DNA of 64,000 bases from Synanceia verrucosa (GCA_029721515.1 CM056556.1:19472645-19536644), one strand, 5' to 3'; numbered from the stretch's first letter, positions 56,701 to 60,890 are shown. Notes: generated by a model not told the origin, from the sequence alone. A program made the numbers and translations.

Positions 56701-59526
56701 AGGCCCCAGGAGTGTGTCCACATCTTGGGCCGCCCTGAGAGGAGTGCCCCTGGAGGAAATGTGTGCCGCTGCCTCATGGATGACACCTGGCACCTTTTCC
56801 AGGTTCTACAATATGGATGTCGTGACTCCTCAGCCACTGGGCATAGTCCTCCGATCTTCAGAGGCTCCTCAATAAGGTTGGCATCTGGGATTCCTCATGA
56901 CTAAGCTGGGATAAGTCATTCAGTGCTTTCAGCACCACCTTCTGGCGGTCAGCAAGGATGAAATAGAAACATAGTTACGATTGTAACTATGGTTCTATGA
57001 ATCCCAAACGACTGCCATAGCACTCTGTCACTTAGAATCCTCATGTTCACGCGAGAAGTTTCTGGAGGAACCTAACCTCTGGTGACACCAGAACTTATTG
57101 CCTTTCCTTTGTCACCCATTGGTCACAAGTGACATTGTTGGTATGCATACTCGAAGGGATCATTCAGTGCTTTCTTAATAGAACCGTAGTTATATTCATA
57201 ACTATTGTTTTGTTAGGTTGTCATGAAATATTCCCTCTGCACGCTATCATCCGAAACTGTTCAGTTCAATATTTAACTTCATATCGTGACCGGGGTAATA
57301 TTTCAGTTTAACCCTGCCTATACTGCTTTTCTTTGTTTTGGTAAATAAATACCCTGCGGAGGTGTTTTGTTTTGAGGTGTTTTAAAGACTACATGTTGTG
57401 TCATATGTTATAAGATAATCCATATTTGGGTAACAACTGGAGACTTATCCCTCTATTATTATTTGAATTTATTTTACCACAAGTCACTTATTTCATTTCT
57501 GAAATACAGAATAACAGGTTATATGAATTAACAGCACCAGTTGTGCCATAGTGCTATACATTAAGAAAAGTTGGCCGATATTTAGCTACATGGAGCGAGT
57601 ATTACACTTGTCATGGCTTTTGCTCTTTGGTGCTTCAGTCGTCATCTAGTCTTACATGTGAGGCTGATGGGTACCATCTCTCTCCCCCTCCCAGGGCTCT
57701 GTATCCTGGGGAGCAGCCAAGCGGAGAGGCCCCACAGGAGGCTGGGCAAAGGGGATTCCCAGATATTGAGTCACCCCTCTCTCTGTGCCTTTCACAGAAA
57801 TGCGTTCCCCTCTGATTCTGCCATTTTTCAGACAGACCACAGGGTCAGCTCTTCCTGCTAAAGATAAAAGGTAAAAAAAAGTGTTTAGTGTATTAAAGGA
57901 CCATAACAGTGTTGAACATCAAAATGTCTTGTAATCATGAAAAGTGCATGAATTAGGTCATCTTTTGCTTTAATTAATGTCAATGAATGCAAGTGTAGAT
58001 TGATTTGAAGTCTGCATTGTGTGAACAAGACTTTGAGAATCTAAAAGATAATACAAACATGTTGACAGTGACTAATTACCCGACTCGGTCAAGTTACACA
58101 TACAACGTTGAATTGAAGGAAGTTGGACATACTTATGTCAAATACTTACCCCGATGAAGGATCCCAGCTTGGATTTCTAATTAAATGTATGGATTGCACC
58201 TAATACTACAGCTTTCTTTTCACAATATTCAGTAGGATATTTAAGGGGTATGCCACCCCCCACCTGCCATGCCAAAAGATTTGTTAAGTCAGTCTTGTGA
58301 GGTGACTGGTCACCCACTGAGTCATGACCTGTTCATGCAAACATGGCGTCCAAGCCAAGACGGCTGTTGGAGGTTTTAAATCAGTTTTAGTGGTTTAGTC
58401 TGCTTTATGTTTTGTTTGTTTGTTGGAGTTGTCTGACCCACCCTGATTGTGTTCACCTGTGCCCTACTTTCTCATGTATTAGTAATCTCATCTCCCCTTG
58501 TCTTGTCGGTGCCTCAGACAACCATCATCCTGACCCACACTTTGCTTAATTTCAAGCCTTGAAAAATGGTAAATGGTGTTGCATTTGTATAGCACTTTTC
58601 CAGTCTACCGACAGCTCAAAGCACTTTACACTACATGCCCCATTCACCCATTCACACACACATCCATACACTGATGCCAGAAGCTGCCACGCAAGGCACC
58701 AGCAGCTCATCGGGAGCAATTTGGGGTTCAGTATCTTGCTCAAGGACACTTTGACATGCACGTCAGGGGAGCCAGGATTCAAACCAGTGATTTTCTGATC
58801 ACTAAATGACCCACTCTACCACTGAGCCACAGCCGTCCCAAGAAGTTGAAAATTTTTGCCTCGCCTTTTGTTTGTTTGTTTGTTTGTTTGAGTCTCCTTG
58901 TTTTGAGTGGTTGAGCCAAGACTTTTTTGTAATCAACAGATTTTCCCCACCAAACATGACTTATTGTTGATTACTTACACGATTTTTATTCAATGTTTTT
59001 ATGGTCGTTTTGTCGTGATTTTTGTTATTGTTATTTATTTTGTTTTATTATATCTTATATGTCAAGTGATATTTTATAAAAAATAGATATTTTTTAACAA
59101 TTGAGTCCTACATATGGGTTCATTTACGGTTTTGCTTGAGTTTAACAAAAAGATTGGGGTTTCTCGACATTCTACAGTAAGCAGAACATCTGTGTTCGCA
59201 CATAAACCTTGTCCCTAGCAACTTTTACTTAATTATGTTCTACAACATATATTTTTCATACAACAACAAAAACTGCAATGTCAATTCTGGGTATTTTAGG
59301 AAAGCCTTGTGATCAGGCTATAACAAGGCTGTTTTTAGTAGATCCTGAAAAGGAATTCTTTTGTAACCAAATGCCAATATGGGCAATCCTCATAATTTGT
59401 TTGTGTTGCTTTCATTCTCATCTCGTTTGACATCATGAGGTAAAAAAAGGATTTCTTACCTGGTGTTGCCTGTGCAATCCTTGTCAGCACAGGAAGGAAA
59501 TAAACAATGAACACCTCTGTTCTCAT
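22755..59526 (-). CDS. ces2: Carboxylesterase, CES2-like, complete 13-exon gene
   Basis: A serine hydrolase of the alpha/beta-hydrolase fold that cleaves ester, amide and acyl-CoA bonds of lipids and xenobiotics, normally in the ER lumen or secreted. The coding exons are 59460-59526, 57656-57857, 50154-50292, 49751-49884, 49497-49650, 48818-48922, 47444-47545, 40512-40652, 40237-40317, 34091-34232, 33689-33838, 33396-33468 and 22755-22938. All introns are GT-AG and phases match at every junction, giving 1674 nt (557 aa plus stop), the usual family length. The predicted protein has a signal peptide at residues 1 to about 20, the oxyanion motif HGGG at 142-145, Ser223 in GESAGG, Glu341 in NHEFGW, His452 in ADHGD, disulfide cysteines 91/118 and 275/286, and NxS/T sites near 100, 271 and 278. 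The CES2 assignment rests on motifs such as VIIQYRLG, RGKSKEE and LPQK near the C-terminus. Paralogue identity is less sure than family. The C-terminus ends AAAKPGN and lacks an HxEL ER-retention signal. Confidence -1.
23370..25060 (+). mobile_element. RTE/Expander-like LINE remnant
   Basis: Fragments in order: TVIVVYAPADITDEDMKDAF followed by FDQLHQAV (AP-endonuclease domain), RCWKSFVTNCRSRGADLGNT then DHHLLVAQLKLKL (its end), LVCGNHRGLTLLSIPGKLLT-type RT block near 24270-24400 and FHLGSIVTD-like sequence at 24541 with LLYGSETWPL and IRWPQRFSNEAL and RTRWLGHVLRLP (the RTE C-terminal block). Large internal deletions and frameshifts make it inactive. It occupies the left part of carboxylesterase intron 12. 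Confidence -1.
26163..26628. mobile_element. Short TIR element with TA target in Rex1
   Basis: GCTGTGTTCGAATTGTACTC followed by GGAAGTCAGA at the left is the inverse complement, with few mismatches, of TCTGACTTCCGATGTAACTC followed by GAACACAGC at the right. The Rex1 frame (…ITHCVMVY / YITFCVEN-like) closes on removal if TA is the duplicated target. No coding capacity; a Tc1/mariner-type MITE is the best guess. Confidence -1.
26962..27309 (-). mobile_element. hAT-type MITE, copy 2
   Basis: Inverted relative to copies at 1553 and 62236; shares GTCATATGTATTACATCCTT, ATCACTCGTTGTCACTC, ATGCACATGCTCATTGC and CCAGAGTGAGAAGATCTGA. It lies between the Rex1 segments WAKEL and NLFFNRF, so it inserted into Rex1 copy A. 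Confidence -1.
27390..28170 (+). mobile_element. Probable solo LTR in Rex1 copy A
   Basis: TGTCATGCC...TTACAACA ends, a TATA-like GTATTTATG near 27571 followed by repeated CTGTGTCAG, and AATAAATCC near 28080 with a downstream T-rich and GTCGTG stretch, i.e. U3-R-U5 order. It separates two Rex1 blocks. A matching target duplication was not found, so the exact ends are approximate. Confidence -1.
28440..29150. repeat. MITE-like insertion in Rex1 copy A
   Basis: Rex1 stops at CTCTGATGACATTCCTGTAT and resumes near AAGTTGTGCTCTGTGTTCCA. The intervening sequence contains TTTGGGCTCTTTCACAGTGC and GACCTCCAGCTG, also present at 51600-51660 in the DIRS element, and its right part has TTGACCCTTTCACAGTGCAG, a possible inverted end. 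Confidence -1.
30001..30440 (+). mobile_element. 440-bp TIR element carrying a THAP exon
   Basis: Bounded by GGGGATGGCTAGTG and its exact complement CACTAGCCATCCCC, with further similarity inward (ACGTCACTTCTGTGTCCAA against its complement near 30385-30400). The host Tc1 sequence, judged from the sister copy at 61770, reads GCAGCTATAACAG, so the insertion duplicated AT. The 2-bp AT target plus a THAP domain recalls the ISL2EU transposon group; that assignment is inference. Confidence -1.
30053..30168 (+). CDS. THAP-domain exon fragment
   Basis: An ATG-led frame reads MVQCCVPCCNNRNEVNKTIP, then YYRFPLDENEKRKWLKLL and ends at ACG/GTAAGT, a consensus splice donor. It is the start of a THAP zinc finger (C2CH: CxPxC at the N-terminus, YRFP, W after KRK). 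The second cysteine-histidine pair would be in the next exon, which this shortened element lacks. As a protein it is non-functional alone; as an exon it could be spliced to something downstream. Confidence -1.
30445..31215 (-). pseudogene. Tc1 transposase, catalytic part
   Basis: Continues the gene with MLRRIVRRGRQLSAESIAAD, then GFHGQAAASKPYITECNAKR, SDESHFSIWQSD (first Asp region), GGGGIMVWGCFSGAGLGPLV, LFQHYCAPVHKARS (second catalytic position, D replaced by Y in QHD) and DWPAQSPDLNPIEHLWDELE (third acidic position). Loss of the second Asp alone would inactivate it, apart from the insertions. A sister copy is at 60890-61893. Confidence -1.
31224..32690 (-). mobile_element. Rex1 LINE, copy C, 5'-truncated
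   Basis: A 5'-truncated copy inserted in the Tc1 transposase gene just after its GRPR hook. The 3' end has GGGGGATGAATAAA (on the minus strand) and an ATTCT repeat tail at 31224-31252, the type of tail seen on the other Rex1 copies. It is antisense to no exon, but in the same orientation as the carboxylesterase transcript. Confidence -1.
31562..32680 (-). CDS. Rex1 reverse transcriptase (open, 5'-truncated)
   Basis: A 372-residue uninterrupted frame, the longest in the window. It encodes the RT palm (FFDFSSAFNTIQPSLLRGKL with the first Asp, STGAPQGTVLSPFLFTL, KFSDDTAIVG with the SDD active site) and the thumb/C-terminal domain (YLGVHLNNKLDW, RLRSFGVCRTLLRTFYDTVV, ASSVLDCSLDSIEEVGERRM). DNA at the FSSAFNT block is close to the degenerate primer site used to amplify Rex1 in fish. 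The endonuclease domain and RT fingers are missing, so it cannot transpose alone, but the open frame suggests a young copy. Confidence -1.
   Translation of the reverse strand: MLRNLRPMVSSRLDPLQFAYQPNIGVDDAVIYLLHRSLTHLENTGSTVRIMFFDFSSAFNTIQPSLLRGKLESVGVDCHLAAWTIDYLTNRPQYVRLQNCVSDMVVCSTGAPQGTVLSPFLFTLYTSDFRYNSGSCHLQKFSDDTAIVGCVSEGDDREYRTVITGFVDWCEHNHLQLNASKTKEMVIDFRRRKTPQTAPVNIQGLDIEMVESYRYLGVHLNNKLDWTHNTDVLYKKGQSRLHLLRRLRSFGVCRTLLRTFYDTVVASAVFYAVVCWGAGSTERNRKRLNRLVRRASSVLDCSLDSIEEVGERRMLAKLTSIMDNPSHPLHGTVEALSSSFSCRLRLPPCKKERYRRSFIPSAIKLYNISITG
32690..32860 (-). pseudogene. Tc1 transposase, DNA-binding part
   Basis: Reads MGRSQQLSEFQRGTVIGCHL, then SSLLNIPQSTVSCIIRMWK and TQSGRP, the paired-type helix-turn-helix region with GRPR hook of Tc1 transposases. 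It stops at the Rex1 insertion; the following residues after it continue in the next feature. Confidence -1.
33396..33468 (-). CDS. ces2: Carboxylesterase exon 12
   Basis: Acceptor CCATCTTCAG, donor ACTGG/GTGAGT; 73 bp. It encodes NITRDDENICRTMMAYWSNF followed by VRTG, the usual helix before the last exon (mammals: MMKYWANFARNG and similar). The intron that follows is 10.5 kb and holds at least six separate transposon insertions. Confidence -1.
33689..33838 (-). CDS. ces2: Carboxylesterase exon 11 (catalytic histidine)
   Basis: Acceptor GTGTTTTCAG, donor CTAG/GTAGGT; 150 bp. It encodes SGAPVYMYEF, then RPSFVKADHGDDVGFMFGG. His452 in ADHGD completes the catalytic triad. Phase 1 in and out, matching exons 10 and 12. 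Confidence -1.
34091..34232 (-). CDS. ces2: Carboxylesterase exon 10
   Basis: Acceptor TCTTTCCCTCTGTTCCAG, donor TCAG/GTCAGA; 142 bp. It encodes the ITDEYM helix and RDTFTEIIGDLLMTLPVV, the conserved region where most carboxylesterases read a D..GD..F..P motif. A SINE ends about 17 bp upstream of the acceptor, so only the polypyrimidine tract remains as unique sequence (see findings). Confidence -1.
34249..34563 (-). mobile_element. tRNA-headed SINE next to carboxylesterase exon 10
   Basis: From its head at 34563 (complement of CGGTGGTGTAGTGGTTAGCA) through GGTACCGGGTTCGATTTTTG to the tail GAGGATAAGCGGTAGAAAAT at 34251. Full length for the family. Its tail ends within 17 bp of the exon 10 acceptor, so it forms the intron sequence right up to the polypyrimidine tract. 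Confidence -1.
34893..35612 (+). pseudogene. Rex1 copy B endonuclease
   Basis: Reads SIIMGNVRSLCNKMD, then after one stop MLFTETWITALTLDTAVALD, GLAVFINDRWCNPGHITIKE and VAYIPPSANTEVACDVLLFA. These are the GNVRSL, TETW and YIPP blocks of an apurinic-type endonuclease that nicks target DNA for target-primed reverse transcription. It continues with DFNHV / SDHNLVHLLPVYKPL after a frameshift at about 35610. The first 60 residues (MTLSQLALVFILLALF...) are a hydrophobic leader typical of this family's 5' end. Confidence -1.
35643..36284 (+). pseudogene. Rex1 copy B, endonuclease end and linker
   Basis: Encodes FTQYVSCHTQDNKTLDLCYT, then LPPLGRSDHNLVHLLPVYKP (the catalytic SDH motif) and a basic linker WSDEAEEALKYCFNTTLWDV, KPWITPDIKALLKEKKKVF. 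It ends at HRT before a proline-rich tract that is also seen in copy A. Confidence -1.
36520..37140 (+). pseudogene. Rex1 copy B reverse transcriptase, first part
   Basis: Reads KARKAAGPEGISPRLLKSCA, then CLVPVPKTPHPKVLNGYRPV, the FFDFSSAFNTIQPTLLGDKL palm motif with the first Asp and VPQGTALSPFLFTVY. It is cut in the middle of the next motif by the solo LTR; the frame resumes as TADFTHNSNNCHLQKFSDD on the other side. Confidence -1.
37138..37540 (-). mobile_element. Solo LTR in Rex1 copy B
   Basis: On the minus strand it runs TGTGACGGCC ... GGTCGTGACA with a TATA-like ACATAAAAGGGC near 37415 and AATAAATGTAC near 37210, i.e. U3-R-U5. It is flanked by CTAC on both sides (37134-37137, 37541-37544), a short target duplication, and removal restores the Rex1 frame exactly. 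It is 403 bp. It is typical of a Gypsy/ERV-type LTR left by recombination between two LTRs. Confidence -1.
37551..38213 (+). pseudogene. Rex1 copy B reverse transcriptase, second part
   Basis: Starts ADFTHNSNNCHLQKFSDDSS with the SDD active site, then YKYLGVHLNNKLDWTDNTDA, LRAFGVKGSLLRTFYDSVVV and KASSVLGCPLDSVEVVGDRR. A frameshift near 38160 puts the conserved end (CVKERYRRSFLPAAVRLYN, 38207-38270) into another frame. Confidence -1.
39030..39843. mobile_element. hAT-type MITE with BED-finger fragment
   Basis: Ends AGGGGTGGGCGTATCGATC and GTATCAGCCACCCCT with TATCGATACC repeats at the left and GGTATCGGATC at the right. Around 39328-39395 a frame reads CKKHLP...NTTNLFKHMKVVHP with small shifts, a BED zinc-finger remnant. 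So it derives from a hAT element with a BED transposase. A target duplication could not be fixed (GAGCA is present on both sides). Confidence -1.
40237..40317 (-). CDS. ces2: Carboxylesterase exon 9
   Basis: Acceptor TGTGTCACAG, donor GCAGGG/GTGAGC; 81 bp in phase 0. It encodes SFAPPGWDNGMNRESVLAVV and a few more residues, the variable region after the catalytic Glu that corresponds to the DWxxGMxxE segment of other carboxylesterases. It is supported mainly by splice sites, phase and position between exons 8 and 10. Confidence -1.
40512..40652 (-). CDS. ces2: Carboxylesterase exon 8 (catalytic glutamate)
   Basis: Acceptor CCTGTGTTTAG, donor CTCAG/GTCACA; 141 bp, phase 0 at both ends. It encodes the VDGVFL strand, the AEELL helix and GITNHEFGWILP, in which Glu341 is the acid member of the Ser-Glu-His triad. 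The intron upstream of it is 6.8 kb of nested LINE and L1 sequence. Confidence -1.
41090..42070 (-). pseudogene. L1-type LINE ORF2, C-terminal part
   Basis: Minus-strand frames read IKVNLDNCSRLTLTLWGKIN followed by AIKMVVATQMNYL, and further on KHSRKVWQEVAGKC, GTYMHAMWECPKIFPLREVI. These match the L1 blocks LW.RI..IKM...P...YL and C..GTY.H..W.CP. The upstream RT part is at 42630-43250; an inverted L1 fragment lies between. Confidence -1.
42160..42625 (+). mobile_element. L1-type LINE 3' end in opposite orientation
   Basis: Reads PPTWR.DE then YKAWLSEVTCLLHMKRIRYN with the W.. .....LE.IRY pattern of the very end of L1 ORF2, followed by a short 3' UTR and an A-rich tail AATAAAATATTTTTTAAAAA. 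It separates two same-orientation minus-strand L1 parts, so it is a nested inverted insertion or an inversion during L1 integration. Confidence -1.
42630..43250 (-). pseudogene. L1-type LINE reverse transcriptase remnant
   Basis: Broken minus-strand frames give KTGKSLGMDWFPAEFYKKYL followed by DVLCPL (the G.DGFP.EFYK..... L block) and ISPDAQKAFDRVEWAFLFAT (the D.KAFD..W palm motif with first Asp), with several stops. The SDD region is further left and lost. Confidence -1.
43258..43398. repeat. (GAA)n-linked repeat, copy 1
   Basis: A (GAA)11 run followed by ~100 bp ending TTTTCAGTTGCACATTACAC and AAGTTATGAAACAAA. The same unit, with (GAA)8, is at 49133-49251. It resembles the reverse complement of a LINE tail ending in (TTC)n. 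Confidence -1.
45355..45717 (+). mobile_element. Full-length tRNA-headed SINE with 11-bp duplication
   Basis: Flanked by GATCTCCCATA at 45344-45354 and 45718-45728. The head has a pol III A box (GTGTAGTGGTTAACACTG) and a perfect B box GGTTCGAATCC at 45413-45423. The body includes TTTGCATGTTCTCCCCATGT and the tail ends GAGGATAAGCAGTAGATAAT with GGAT repeats. It interrupts the LINE RT between the PQG and YADN motifs. This copy defines the family for the other copies in the window. Confidence -1.
46680..46722. repeat. (TTAA)n microsatellite
   Basis: About ten ATTA/TTAA units in the 3' untranslated part of the L2-like LINE. No further meaning seen. Confidence -1.
46955..47165 (-). pseudogene. 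L1-type LINE endonuclease remnant
   Basis: The minus strand reads GQIILGGDFNQVLDDHVDCS, then KTRLGLTPRHRTAIQSLQST, the GGDFN catalytic block of an L1 endonuclease. It lies in line with the minus-strand L1 RT at 42630-43250 and is separated from it by the L2-like LINE. Confidence -1.
47444..47545 (-). CDS. ces2: Carboxylesterase exon 7
   Basis: Acceptor CTTATTAACTAG, donor AAAAAG/GTAAAT; 102 bp. It encodes IVANLTGCDLNSTKELVQ followed by CMRGKSKEEL. Cys275 and Cys286 are the second conserved disulfide pair. NLT and NST are potential N-glycosylation sites. The CMRGKSKEEL stretch is close to CLRGKSKEEI of mammalian CES2. Confidence -1.
47600..47794. repeat. (TA)n / (TATACATATG)n microsatellite
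   Basis: Nearly 200 bp of alternating purine-pyrimidine sequence (TATATATGTATA, then pure TA for about 50 bp). Open frames on both strands here (Tyr-Ile repeats) are artefacts. It is the target site of the mariner-like element that follows. Confidence -1.
47795..48565 (-). mobile_element. Mariner/Tc1-like element with perfect 25-bp ends
   Basis: CACTAAGAGGCATTAAAAAT followed by GCAAC at the left is the exact inverse complement of the right end, and TA flanks both sides. A minus-strand frame (47912-48205) encodes HRHNVQVMDWPPYSLDMNPI followed by DHLWDNVDRRV: the third-aspartate block of a Tc1/mariner DDE transposase. The rest of the transposase is deleted. In carboxylesterase intron 6. Confidence -1.
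48818..48922 (-). CDS. ces2: Carboxylesterase exon 6
   Basis: Acceptor TATTGACAG, donor GCCAAG/GTACTG; 105 bp, in phase 0 at both ends. It encodes LSPQAKGLFQRAIFQSGVA, the helix following the nucleophile elbow, where mammalian enzymes read LFHRAISESGVA or similar. Recognition is by that motif and by fit of the phases. Confidence -1.
49006..49420 (-). mobile_element. tRNA-headed SINE interrupted by a GAA repeat
   Basis: Head near 49420 (complement of GGTTCGATTCCCAGCCCGGG), body with the complement of CATCCAAAAACATGCATGG, tail at 49010 (CTACCGCTTATCCTC). The body is split at 49133-49251 by the (GAA)n repeat unit. It lies between carboxylesterase exons 5 and 6. Confidence -1.
49133..49251. repeat. 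(GAA)n-linked repeat, copy 2
   Basis: (GAA)8 followed by TTTTTCAGTTGCACATTACA and CAAGTTATGAAACAAAGG, matching the unit at 43258-43398. Both copies share the same boundary ATGAAACAAA, which suggests a mobile unit and not chance expansion. Inserted into the SINE. Confidence -1.
49497..49650 (-). CDS. ces2: Carboxylesterase exon 5 (catalytic serine)
   Basis: Acceptor TGTTCCAAAG, donor CTG/GTAAAG; 154 bp. It encodes STGDEHARGNWGFLDQ followed by ALRWVQENI and the nucleophile elbow AGESAGG with Ser223. These are diagnostic for carboxylesterases. The next ~75 bp downstream (lower coordinates) is the head of an inserted SINE, so this intron begins almost directly with a repeat. Confidence -1.
49751..49884 (-). 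CDS. ces2: Carboxylesterase exon 4 (oxyanion hole)
   Basis: Starts after TGTGTGTCAG and ends CCTAAG before GTATGG; 134 bp. It encodes VMVWIHGGG, whose glycines form the oxyanion hole, then a conserved IIQYRLGILGF strand. Mammalian CES2 has HGGA at this site, so the fish protein is CES1-like at this one position although neighbouring residues look CES2-like. Confidence -1.
50154..50292 (-). CDS. ces2: Carboxylesterase exon 3
   Basis: Starts after TTCTATTTCAG and ends CTGCCG before GTGGGT. It is 139 bp, a size I recall for this exon in vertebrate CES genes. It carries Cys91 and Cys118, the latter in SEDCLYLNVY, the carboxylesterase type-B signature 2, which form the first disulfide. An NVS glycosylation site lies near residue 100. 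Confidence -1.
51314..52446 (+). pseudogene. DIRS gag-like region
   Basis: Starts MEGSHCCVACGALPQATYGH followed by DLCPRCLGPDHLREG, a cysteine-rich CxxCG...C..CLGxDH motif found at the start of fish DIRS ORF1. It continues in broken frames, including ALSISDTALQAFALLSRELG. A repeat shared with 28500 interrupts it near 51583-51710. Confidence -1.
52500..53350 (+). pseudogene. DIRS reverse transcriptase and RNase H
   Basis: Reads KKMGGYRTIRDLRGLNQYLK then VLPFHILTTADV, SVDLKDAYFHVPIAPQHRQF (first Asp) and YLDNWLICAPSQAQVVRDTT, i.e. the YLDDW active site with the second Asp changed to Asn. RNase H blocks follow (VVPLGLLSLRHLQRWLNGF, RWNPPPGEWRLHPEVV). There are frameshifts throughout. The DLRGLN.YLK.LPF and DLKDAYFHVPI blocks are diagnostic of DIRS. 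Confidence -1.
53950..54235 (+). pseudogene. DIRS tyrosine recombinase fragment
   Basis: Encodes LVLAALCLLPFEPLASAELQ followed by CKAVFLLAITLAKSVSELHA and DGTAVMPWPNIAFIPKVL. It corresponds to the start of the tyrosine recombinase domain (…FLLAI.SAKRVSELHALS, with the catalytic Arg position changed to Ser here). The rest is lost to the insertions at 54300 onwards; its final part may be at 56705-56900. Confidence -1.
54622..55646. mobile_element. Foldback element with ~280-bp inverted arms
   Basis: The left arm (54622-54905: TAAAGGCATAATCCGATATT ... GTTGCCTAGGATGCAAAAGA ... ACAGCTTCTGTGGTGTTTTA) is complemented by the right arm (55328-55646: GAAGCTGTATTTTGCTTCAG ... TTTTGCATCCTTGGCAACCT ... 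GGAATATGTCTTTA). The 420-bp centre holds a (GAA)5-ended LINE tail and a short frame at 55171-55260 reading MEYER, then LEEDNLDFEVDGQGY...EYTEEE, which looks like the start of a transposon protein. Inserted in the DIRS element. Confidence -1.
54962..55082 (+). mobile_element. (GAA)n-tailed LINE/SINE tail inside the foldback
   Basis: TCCTCTTAGTTGGTTTGCCA followed by ACTGCCATTAAACCCCAAAG and (AAG)5. This GGTTTGCC...CATTAAACC.AAGAAGAAG sequence is a common fish retroposon tail. Confidence -1.
56300..56704. other. MITE-like filler within the DIRS element
   Basis: Ends CACTTTTTGATAAATGAGGCCCC near 56704, a sequence often seen at the end of fish non-autonomous elements, and contains TGATTTATCAAGGGAAACTG. 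No boundaries or duplication could be fixed. No gene. Confidence -1.
57181..57655. other. Intron 2 of the carboxylesterase, no other feature
   Basis: Unremarkable A/T-rich sequence between the DIRS right end and exon 2. Confidence -1.
57656..57857 (-). CDS. ces2: Carboxylesterase exon 2
   Basis: Begins after a TTTATCTTTAG acceptor and ends CCTCACAT before GTAAG. It encodes the conserved amino-terminal hydrolase segment: an NGRIRG strand, the YLGIPFAQPPVGPLR signature of type-B carboxylesterases and the WEGERDGT stretch. Phase 1 in, phase 2 out. The split codon AT/G gives the Met before the first conserved cysteine. Confidence -1.
57858..58558. other. Intron 1 of the carboxylesterase, no other feature
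   Basis: No recognisable repeat boundary or exon; includes TTTGTTTGTTTG runs further right near 58865. Confidence -1.
58563..58838 (+). repeat. Interspersed repeat (GTTGCATTTGTATAGCAC type), copy 2
   Basis: AATGGTAAATGGTGTTGCAT then TTGTATAGCACTTTTCCAGT, body with CAGTATCTTGCTCAAGGACA and end CCACTGAGCCACAGCCG. It is longer than the copy at 20640, which lacks part of the middle. In carboxylesterase intron 1. Confidence -1.
59460..59526 (-). CDS. ces2: Carboxylesterase exon 1 (signal peptide)
   Basis: First coding exon. The ATG lies in a reasonable context (cacaATGA) and is followed by MRTEVFIVYFLPVLTRIAQA, a short basic start and a hydrophobic core typical of a secretory signal peptide. The exon ends ACACCAG before GTAAG, in phase 1, which joins exactly to exon 2. 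No other in-frame start with a signal-like segment was seen nearby. Confidence -1.
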
Positions 59527-59700
59527 TGTGACCAGGCTTGAAGAAAACAGAGGGATTTACCATGTGCTTTCAGAGAAAAAGCTTTTGCCCCGTCCTTCTT
59601 GTTCCACCCCCCAACACACACACACATTTAAATTGTGAAATTGAGAACATACACAAAGGACATGTACTTTAAACCTCCAACTCTCACACACACACATCAC
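59527..59700 (-). promoter_or_regulatory. ces2: Presumed 5' UTR and proximal promoter of the carboxylesterase
   Basis: Sequence just upstream of the first coding exon. It holds a CACACACA tract near 59620 and an A/T-rich TTTAAAT near 59628-59634 about 100 bp from the ATG. No CpG island and no canonical TATAAA were seen. Assigned by position only; the true transcription start and any non-coding exon are unknown. Confidence -1.
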
Positions 59701-60890
59701 AAACAAGCTCAGTATGTCACAACCACATTTCACCATAAACAAATAGTACAATCGCCATTGATTTAACCCCCAGTGCACCACAAGAAGACCTGTGGCTGAT
59801 AAAAACTTGCTTGACCACTGCAGCTCAATGTTGCATTCTACTATACTTAGTATAGTATAATCTCTGTGACAATACACAAAACAAACAATAACCTTTTCCT
59901 TCTGAGAGGCACTTGAGGATTGAAGGAGGACTGACTGTAGGAAATTAAATGTTCACATTATGCCAATACTATCAAAATAGCTCCTAGCAATGGCGCTGAC
60001 GCAAGAGACAGAGTTTCCAGTAGCTCTGTAATTTAATGAATTTAATAGTTTTTAATTGCTTGTTGTTTGTTGTTTTTCACTTTTTATAACATTCTTGTGC
60101 ATGCACTGTGCAGATGTTTTTCCTGTGAATATACTGTTTTCCAAAACATTGGGACAAATGAGTGTCCCTCAAGACTCATGAAGAGTTGAGGTGGTACTGC
60201 TAAGCTAAAGGCTTGAAATTATCATATTTCCTACTTGATTGTTATTGATTGTTTGTTGTTTTTTACGTGTACGTGTTGTCAGTGTATCGGACAGTACAGA
60301 CTGCTTAAAAATTCCTGCACTAAGACAAAATTTCAAGTAGTTGTGTGAAGTGGGGATTGGAAGAGCGTAAAATGAGTTATTTTATCCATTGTGTGTGTAC
60401 ATACATATATATATATATATATGTACCCTGGTGAAACTGAACAGCACAGGACATAGAAATCAGTTCAGTTAATATGTAATAAAATAAGTAAAATAGGAAA
60501 TGAAAAATAAAGTTTGGCACAACAGTTTCTGCTGCATAGTTCTTGCAGAAACAAAACAAACTAGTACCAGCAAAGGACTCCCCTCTGCACACTGAAACTT
60601 ATCTTCCAGACCTTCTCAAGACTAATGTGGTCTGCCTCAATGAGCATAAACTTCTAGTGCAAAAATACCCACTTCAAAAACATGTAGTCAGTCTGTTAGT
60701 ACAAAAGAGTGCAAAAATACCTCTGAAAGTGTAGGCTAATACTTAGAAGGGCAAAAAATATCTCTAATGGCTCACGCTTGTAACACAAACAACCCACAAA
60801 TTCACAGTTAACAACTTTACATTCACATGCCTTAAAATATTACAATAAATGTGTTGAACTTGAATGTACTAACATGTGCATCTGTCCAGG
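59701..60890. other. Upstream flank, no gene seen
   Basis: Contains an (AT)n run at 60404-60421 and no exon or repeat that I can name. Regulatory elements of the carboxylesterase may be here but none can be supported. Confidence -1.

Larger units (their letters stand above)
50893..57180 (+). mobile_element. DIRS-type retrotransposon with inverted terminal repeats
   Basis: The left terminus (from about 50895: GTGCTGAAAGCACTGAATAA ... GAGTATGCATACCAACAATG, TCACTTGTGACCAATAGGTG) is the inverse complement of the right terminus at 57025-57178, and part of it recurs at 56908-56960, as expected for the internal complementary region of DIRS elements. Between are gag-like, RT/RNase H and tyrosine-recombinase sequences. 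54300-56690 consists of later insertions. Lies in carboxylesterase intron 2, antisense to the gene. Confidence -1.
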
